NCBI GenBank assembly: GCA_965116695.1
Contig: OZ220706.1
Span: 2,170,001 to 2,234,000, forward strand
Direction of reading: 5' to 3'
From: JAJDTT01 sp965116695
GTDB lineage: Bacteria > Acidobacteriota > UBA6911 > RPQK01 > JAJDTT01
DNA length: 64,000 bases
The notes beneath the pieces were generated by a model. It saw only the letters and a list, made by a program, of their open reading frames with translations. It ran no database searches and was not told where the DNA came from. Shown here in pieces: positions 59,208 through 64,000 of the stretch. Each line of letters starts with the position of its first letter. Position 1 is the first letter of the stretch. A program made the position numbers and the translations under genes.

Positions 59208-60863
59208 ATGCAGCAGAGACGCATTGGAGGGTCGAACAGAGGGATTGGCGGATCCCTGTCCGGTGCCGAAACCGGCTGGCGGTATTTCGCGGGTGTCGTG
59301 GCGGCAGGCCTGATTCTGGCGGGCACGGCGGCGGCGGGACCTGCGGGCCTGCTTCATATCGGCGGCAACAAGCAGCTCTTCATCGACGACTACGGCATCG
59401 AGAGTCTCAGCCACGCCAAGCAGATCCTCAACCCGGCCGTGAAACATCCGGCGAATCCCCTTTTGAAGCAGGACCGGCCCTGGGAGGGTCACTACATCGG
59501 GCTCCAACGGATCATCTACGACCCGGATCAGGGCCGGTACCGGATGTGGTACCGGACCACCGGAGCGTTCGAGTCCCAGAAGGGGGGCGCGGATCGACTC
59601 CGGCCCTATCGCTGGGACTGGAGCGTGACCGGCGGGAAGGCCGTCCGCAGCAAGGTGGAGGAGGTCTACGGTTACAGACAATATGCCGGCGGACAGGATT
59701 GGCTCCTCTGCTACGCCACCTCCCGGGACGGCATCCATTGGGAGAAACCCAACCTGGGCCAGGTGGAGTTCGAGGGCTCCCGCGACAACAACCTCCTGCC
59801 GCCCGGCACCCTGGTCCCGCTCTTTCGGGACGAGCACGAGACCGACCCCGCCAAGCGCTACAAGGCCATGCGGTCCGAAGGCACGACTCCCACCGTCTGG
59901 AAGCCGGGAATCAAGCCGGGGATGCGGCAGACCCTCTACTACTCGCCCGACGGCTTCGAGTGGACGCCCTACGAGAACAACCCGGTGATCGACACCGCTC
60001 CCAAGATCGGCCGCTGGGGACCCACCCAACACATGGGCTGGGATCCCATCCGGCAAGTCTACGCCGTGTTCATGGAGCAGTGCCTGCACCGGGGCTGTCC
60101 CCAAGGGCAACGGATCATCGGCCGGTCCGAGAGTCCGGACATGACGCGATGGACTCCGGACCAGAACGTCCTGATCCAGGACGAACTGGACTATCCCGAC
60201 ACGGAGTTCTACTCCATGCCGGTGATGGCCTACGAGGGAATCTACATCGGACTGCCCTGGATCTTCCGCACCACGAACACGCTGCATTACCCCCAACTGG
60301 CCTTCAGCCGGGACGGAATCCGGTTCGAGCGGCGTTATCGCCAGCCTTTCATTCAGGTGGGCGACAAGGGAGACTTCGACGAGAGCACCATCTACGTGCA
60401 CCAACCCATGTTCCGCGACGGCGAGATCCGCATCTATTACTACGGCGGCAACTGGAGGGGATCCGAGGCGCTGCACGCGCAGGGAGACCGGGCCATGTTC
60501 GCCGTTGGCCTGGCCACGGTTCGCGAGGACGGGTTCGTTTCGGTGGATGCCGGCAAGATCCACACTGGCGCCCTCACGACCCGCTTTCTCAGCTTCGAGG
60601 GCCGCCGTCTGGTGGTGAACCTGGAAGCCGCCAAGCACAACCACGGCGCCGGACAACCCGAAGTCCGGGTCGAGATCGTCGGAAACGACTACCATCCGAT
60701 CCCGGGCTACACCCTCGACGAGTCCGATCCGGCCCGGGTAACCGGGAAGCACGTCATGAGCTGGCGAGGCAGGACGGAGTTGGGAGCCTTGGCCGGAACC
60801 CCGGTGCAGCTTCGCTTCACGATACGAAACGCCAAGCTCTTTTCATTCCAGTTCCGGCCCTGA
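59208..60863 (+). CDS. Secreted glycosidase-like beta-propeller protein (paralogue 1)
   Basis: A 551-residue exported protein. An N-terminal segment with one hydrophobic stretch (YFAGVVAAGLILAGTAAAG) serves as signal. The body looks like a five-bladed propeller of the glycosidase 43/32-like type: KQLFIDDYGIESLSHAKQI, RYRMWYRTTGAF, LLCYATSRDGIHWEKPNLGQ, MGWDPIRQVYAVFME, LAFSRDGIRFERRYRQPF and a C-terminal beta-sandwich ending LFSFQFRP. Blade motifs of SRDGIHW and SPDGFEW type repeat. The start is ATG 59208 because GGGAGG lies eight bases upstream. It is 37 bases, tail to tail, from a clear paralogue on the other strand. The glycan target is unknown. Confidence 0.75.
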   Translation: MQQRRIGGSNRGIGGSLSGAETGWRYFAGVVAAGLILAGTAAAGPAGLLHIGGNKQLFIDDYGIESLSHAKQILNPAVKHPANPLLKQDRPWEGHYIGLQRIIYDPDQGRYRMWYRTTGAFESQKGGADRLRPYRWDWSVTGGKAVRSKVEEVYGYRQYAGGQDWLLCYATSRDGIHWEKPNLGQVEFEGSRDNNLLPPGTLVPLFRDEHETDPAKRYKAMRSEGTTPTVWKPGIKPGMRQTLYYSPDGFEWTPYENNPVIDTAPKIGRWGPTQHMGWDPIRQVYAVFMEQCLHRGCPQGQRIIGRSESPDMTRWTPDQNVLIQDELDYPDTEFYSMPVMAYEGIYIGLPWIFRTTNTLHYPQLAFSRDGIRFERRYRQPFIQVGDKGDFDESTIYVHQPMFRDGEIRIYYYGGNWRGSEALHAQGDRAMFAVGLATVREDGFVSVDAGKIHTGALTTRFLSFEGRRLVVNLEAAKHNHGAGQPEVRVEIVGNDYHPIPGYTLDESDPARVTGKHVMSWRGRTELGALAGTPVQLRFTIRNAKLFSFQFRP

Positions 60864-60928
60864 CAGCATTCGACAGAACGATGACCTGATCTAGGATTTA
60901 CCCGACAAACCGCCGAGTGGGTCCGCCC

Positions 60929-62422
60929 CTACCGGAACCGGAACGAATAGAGATCGGCGTCCTGCAGGACGAAGCGCAGGCGGACCGTTTTCCCGGCGAC
61001 CCGGCGGAGGGGTCTCGCGCGAACCTTCCCTCCGTGAATCCAGCCCGCCTTCCCCTCCAGCTCGTCCCCCCAGATGGGGACCGATTCGGTCAGTGAGAGT
61101 CCGGGCGCCGGGTTGCCGTTGACATCCTGGACCTCCACCTGGATGGAGCCGGCCGCGGAAGTGGAATAGTTCAGGACCAGGTTCTTTCCGCTGAAGCGGA
61201 ACGGTTTCGTGATCAGCTCGCCACCCGGATAACCGGCGCTGGCGGAGGCGAAGCCGTCGGTCCGGACCACCACTCGCTGCAGGTAGGCCGACGGATAGGT
61301 GTAGTGCTGCACCAGGTAGAGGGAAAGCTCCCCCGGGGCCGTGGGGACGATGCCCCGGGCAATGAAGTTGTTCCTGTGGATCCAGTTGCGCCGGTCCCTG
61401 CCGGGGCGGATGAAGGCTTCCATGAAGCGGTGCCAATGCAAGCCGTCCCGGCTGCTCATGAAGACACTGTCGGAGAGGCCGGGCCATTCCGCGGCAAGGG
61501 CGGGATCAAGATGTTGGGGAATGCGGTAGGTGACGAAGCGCTTGGGAAAGGAGAGGTAGATGTGAGGAGCCCGAAAATAGGGAACGGTGGCATTGGTGTA
61601 GAGGTGTTCCGTGGGAGCGTCGCCGTAGTCCACCCACCGGCCCTCGGACCATTCGACGAAGTCCTTTGAGGTGGCGTACTTGAGGGTCCGCACCCCGTGG
61701 AGAAAATCCCGGTAGAGCGCCACGTAGAGTCCGCGCTCGCCATCCCAGAAGGCCACGTTGTGGGAGTCGAAGGCGCCGTCGGTGAGGACCGGAATCTCAC
61801 GCATCCAGCTCCAGCGGATGCCGTCGGGAGAGGCCAGGGCCACGAGGCCCCGATGGTTCCCGGGCTTGGCGAAGGCCACCGCCTTGTAGCGGGCCTCGGC
61901 CGGAGCCGCCGGATTGTCGTCCCGGAAGGGATTCAGCTTGGCGGCGCCCCGGACCTCCAGGATGTTGTTGTCCCGGGAGCCGTTGAACTCCACCTGCCCC
62001 AAGGAGGGACGGGTCCAGTGGATACCGTCGCGGCTCTCGGCGTAGCAGACCACCTTCTCGTGGGCGGCGACCCAGGTCTCCCCCGGCTCCAGCTCTTCCC
62101 GGTGGATGTAGTCGACGGCAGAGCTGCCCCGGTAGTACATGCGGTAGATTTCGCCGTCCTTGAAGACCGCCACGTGGAAGGGGATGTTCCCTTCCCAGGG
62201 CTGGTCGAAGGCGAAGACCTTTTCGGCGCGGCGGGGCTGCTGGACCTCCAGCTCCACGCCATCCATGGACTCGATGAGGGTGTCGTCGACGAAAAGCTCC
62301 AGGCGGTTCCCCAAGTCGGGAGCCGGGTCGGAATCGGCGGCCTTCTTCCCGTGACTCGACGCTCCGGCGCCGGACCCGCCCGCCAGAAGCAGCAATACAA
62401 ACATCCGCAAAATCGATTTCAT
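60929..62422 (-). CDS. Secreted glycosidase-like beta-propeller protein (paralogue 2)
   Basis: A 497-residue exported protein with a signal peptide (MKSILRMFVLLLLAGGSGAG). It shares its layout with the gene at 59208-60863: RLELFVDDTLIESMDGVELE, IYRMYYRGSSAVDYIHREEL, VCYAESRDGIHWTRPSLGQV, then EFNGSRDNNILE, and the end VRLRFVLQDADLYSFRFR. The matching stretch in the other copy reads DGIHWEKPNLGQVEFEGSRD. Blades such as ASPDGIRW and SSRDGLHWHRFM repeat. The two face each other across 65 bases, so each probably has its own promoter. Sugar cleavage is a reasonable guess, but no catalytic residues can be fixed by eye. Confidence 0.75.
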   Translation of the reverse strand: MKSILRMFVLLLLAGGSGAGASSHGKKAADSDPAPDLGNRLELFVDDTLIESMDGVELEVQQPRRAEKVFAFDQPWEGNIPFHVAVFKDGEIYRMYYRGSSAVDYIHREELEPGETWVAAHEKVVCYAESRDGIHWTRPSLGQVEFNGSRDNNILEVRGAAKLNPFRDDNPAAPAEARYKAVAFAKPGNHRGLVALASPDGIRWSWMREIPVLTDGAFDSHNVAFWDGERGLYVALYRDFLHGVRTLKYATSKDFVEWSEGRWVDYGDAPTEHLYTNATVPYFRAPHIYLSFPKRFVTYRIPQHLDPALAAEWPGLSDSVFMSSRDGLHWHRFMEAFIRPGRDRRNWIHRNNFIARGIVPTAPGELSLYLVQHYTYPSAYLQRVVVRTDGFASASAGYPGGELITKPFRFSGKNLVLNYSTSAAGSIQVEVQDVNGNPAPGLSLTESVPIWGDELEGKAGWIHGGKVRARPLRRVAGKTVRLRFVLQDADLYSFRFR

Positions 62423-62450
62423 GGATCGCTCCTTATTCGTAACCCGAAGC

Positions 62451-63356
62451 CTACATGCCGAGCCGCCGGCTCGCCGGATCGATGATCCAGAGCCAGTCGT
62501 CCGCGAGGAACTCCAGCCTCTGGGCCATCAGGGCGATGCGCCCCATCACCGTGTAGCCGAAGCCGGCCCCGAAGGTGATCATGAGGAACCAGATTCCCAG
62601 GCGCGAGACGCCGCCCACGACCCCCTTGTGCTCGATGGAAAAGAAGAAATAGGTCAGGCACGACAAGACTCCCACCACGATGGTCAGGTTCTGGAGGGAG
62701 GCCCCAAAGTCGAATCCCTGGGCTCCGACCACCACCAGGGGCAGTATCGTGCTCTGGATCTGGCGGAGAAAGTCGCTCTGGAGGTAGCCCAGGAGCCGGA
62801 TCCCCGCCGTGGCTCCGATGAAGAAGGCCAGGGCCCAACGGGAGACCCACCCCCCGACCGGGGAGAGCCTCATCAACATCAGGACGCTCAGCAGCAGGGG
62901 AAACAGGTAGAGGAGTTCCTGCTCCTGGGATTCGGGGAGGCCCGGAAGCAGCGAACTCCGGATCAGATCGGGAGCCAGCTTGCTGAAGAGGTTCTGCACG
63001 ATTCCGGTCCAGAACCCGACCACCATCCAGTAGGCCGCCGAGACCCCGACGAAGACGGCCTCCGCCAACTTGTAGAGAGGATTGTCGCCGTAGAGAAAGG
63101 AGAGGATGCAGAGCGTGAAGAGGGCGGCCAGCCAGTTCCCCACGGTGCGGGACCAACTCACGCGGACTCCCTCTTCAGCCTGCCGCTTGGGATCCACCCC
63201 CACGGCCCGGGTCCAGGATTCCTGGCCCGGTTCCTGGACTTCCACCGGCTGGTCCTGGACGTAGACCAGTCCCATGCCTCCCGTCGCCAGCCTCAGCAGC
63301 AGGTAGATGCCGGCCACCACCATCAATGCGGTCCAAACCCATCCGGAGCGGCTCAT
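62451..63356 (-). CDS. Uncharacterised polytopic membrane protein
   Basis: A 301-residue membrane protein with about eight hydrophobic helices. It starts VWTALMVVAGIYLLLRLATG, has a charged loop (VEVQEPGQESWTRAVGVDPK), then YGDNPLYKLAEAVFVGVSAA, FWTGIVQNLFSKLAPDLI, a row of helices, and ends FLADDWLWIIDPASRRLGM. I do not recognise a named family. The start overlaps the stop of the next gene upstream (ATGA), so the products of the two genes are likely to form one complex in the inner membrane. Similar pairs may exist in other uncultured phyla, but I cannot check this. Confidence 0.7.
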   Translation of the reverse strand: MSRSGWVWTALMVVAGIYLLLRLATGGMGLVYVQDQPVEVQEPGQESWTRAVGVDPKRQAEEGVRVSWSRTVGNWLAALFTLCILSFLYGDNPLYKLAEAVFVGVSAAYWMVVGFWTGIVQNLFSKLAPDLIRSSLLPGLPESQEQELLYLFPLLLSVLMLMRLSPVGGWVSRWALAFFIGATAGIRLLGYLQSDFLRQIQSTILPLVVVGAQGFDFGASLQNLTIVVGVLSCLTYFFFSIEHKGVVGGVSRLGIWFLMITFGAGFGYTVMGRIALMAQRLEFLADDWLWIIDPASRRLGM

Positions 63357-64000
63357 GACGCCACCCCCTTTCTCCGCTCCCAGAAGTAGATGAAGTTGCC
63401 TGCAACGATGAGCAGAAGCACCAGCATGTGGGCCAGGAGCTGTGGACCCATGCGCCGCAGCCCCTCCTGCGCCGTGTCATTGTCCGCCAGGGCGGGATAG
63501 AGGTCGATGACTGCCTGCTCGTACTCGGCGGCCGCCTTGATGGCCGCCAGCAGGCCGGTCAATTGTCCCGGAATGTAAGGGTACAGCGTCGGGGCCGAGA
63601 CTCCCGTGGTCCCCCCGACGATCTTCAGGTCGTAGGGGGTCGCGGCATAGAGCACCCACTCCTTGACGCCCGGATAACCCGCGCTCACATTGACGATGAG
63701 GTCCATCTGGCGGATGTTCTTCAGGTCCCGGGTGAGCGGCAGCTCGTCCAGACTGGTCCCGTCCACGTCGTTGGCGAAGAGCTTCTTCAGGTCCCCCACC
63801 ACCACCTTGATGACGCCCTCGCTGCCGGGGCGGAACCCCAGGTTCACGTAGTCGCGCCCGTATTCGTAGCCGGGAAACTCCCGCTTCAGGAGGTCGATGC
63901 TCTCCTGAATCAGCGGTCCTCCCGTCGCCCAGAGCGTCAGGAAGTAGAGCTTGTGTTTCTTGTAGGCGCAGTGGCGGACGAAGGCGGCGGCCATGGGACT
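63353..64000 (-). CDS. Uncharacterised exported protein with C-terminal membrane helix (partial)
   Basis: The frame is open to the window edge (codons before the ATG at 63994 read Ser-Pro), and the text there (HCAYKKHKLYFLTLWATGGP) starts in the middle of a domain, so the start lies outside. The visible 215 residues read as an alpha/beta domain (LKREFPGYEYGRDYVNLGFR, IVNVSAGYPGVKEWVLYAAT, GGTTGVSAPTLYPYIPGQLT) ending in one membrane helix (LAHMLVLLLIVAGNFIYFWE). I do not know the family. It is coupled by ATGA to the polytopic membrane protein, and the two probably work together. Confidence 0.7.
   Translation of the reverse strand, partial: SPMAAAFVRHCAYKKHKLYFLTLWATGGPLIQESIDLLKREFPGYEYGRDYVNLGFRPGSEGVIKVVVGDLKKLFANDVDGTSLDELPLTRDLKNIRQMDLIVNVSAGYPGVKEWVLYAATPYDLKIVGGTTGVSAPTLYPYIPGQLTGLLAAIKAAAEYEQAVIDLYPALADNDTAQEGLRRMGPQLLAHMLVLLLIVAGNFIYFWERRKGVAS

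Overview
The window is high-GC bacterial DNA, densely packed with genes on both strands. Several gene types point to an uncultured Acidobacteriota-like bacterium: a Ser/Thr kinase fused to TolB/PD40-type propeller repeats, an Oar-like outer-membrane beta-barrel protein, a CoxMSL-type molybdenum hydroxylase operon, and many exported sialidase-like, glycosidase-like and TIM-barrel proteins. This taxonomic call is an inference from gene content. I saw no rRNA, tRNA, CRISPR array or intact insertion sequence.

Layout. 1-8.3 kb: the end of a double alpha/beta-hydrolase, an M23 peptidase, coaD, a sigma factor with a consensus-like promoter, rsmD, recG, and a lipoprotein/thioredoxin pair. 8.4-12.1 kb: ribA, then a coupled nfeD-SPFH-radical SAM-ubiX operon. 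12.1-14.1 kb: aguB and aguA, which together turn agmatine into putrescine. 14.1-16.1 kb: a VapBC-like toxin-antitoxin pair and two small genes with matched 40-bp repeats. 16.1-25 kb: ilvB, an SDR dehydrogenase, a frameshifted PQQ-type dehydrogenase/cytochrome gene, and a row of a glutamine amidotransferase and two PLP enzymes. 25-31.8 kb: an Asp-box sialidase-like protein facing a sodium:solute symporter, a glutathione peroxidase, a HigA-like antitoxin without its toxin, a VapBC pair with a clear palindromic operator, a dipeptidase and a lipoprotein. 31.8-36.4 kb: tandem REP-like hairpins, then an FHA-GAF-PP2C phosphatase overlapping a kinase-propeller gene. 36.8-42.4 kb: a three-subunit molybdenum hydroxylase, a MoaD-like protein, two small membrane proteins and a TlpA-like protein whose signal sequence is out of frame. 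42.5-48.3 kb: an amino-acid permease, an exported isoaspartyl methyltransferase, an Oar-like barrel without a plug, and a secreted hypothetical. 48.4-53.8 kb: an MFS transporter divergent from a nucleotidyltransferase/GHMP-kinase fusion followed by a NagA-like deacetylase. 53.7-59 kb: recQ, asd coupled to a Tat-lipoprotein TIM barrel, and an exported cyclophilin. 59.2-64 kb: two convergent paralogous propeller proteins and an uncharacterised membrane/secreted pair running off the end.

How the genes work together. The clearest metabolic units are the agmatine-to-putrescine pair, the molybdenum hydroxylase operon, and a proposed amino-sugar unit (transporter, fused sugar kinase/nucleotidyltransferase, NagA-like deacetylase). 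The kinase and phosphatase genes overlap and probably form one signalling unit. Toxin-antitoxin genes and lower-GC patches near 14.2, 24.7 and 29 kb mark the more mobile parts. Two genes are each one base short in a G or C run, which could be real decay or sequencing error.
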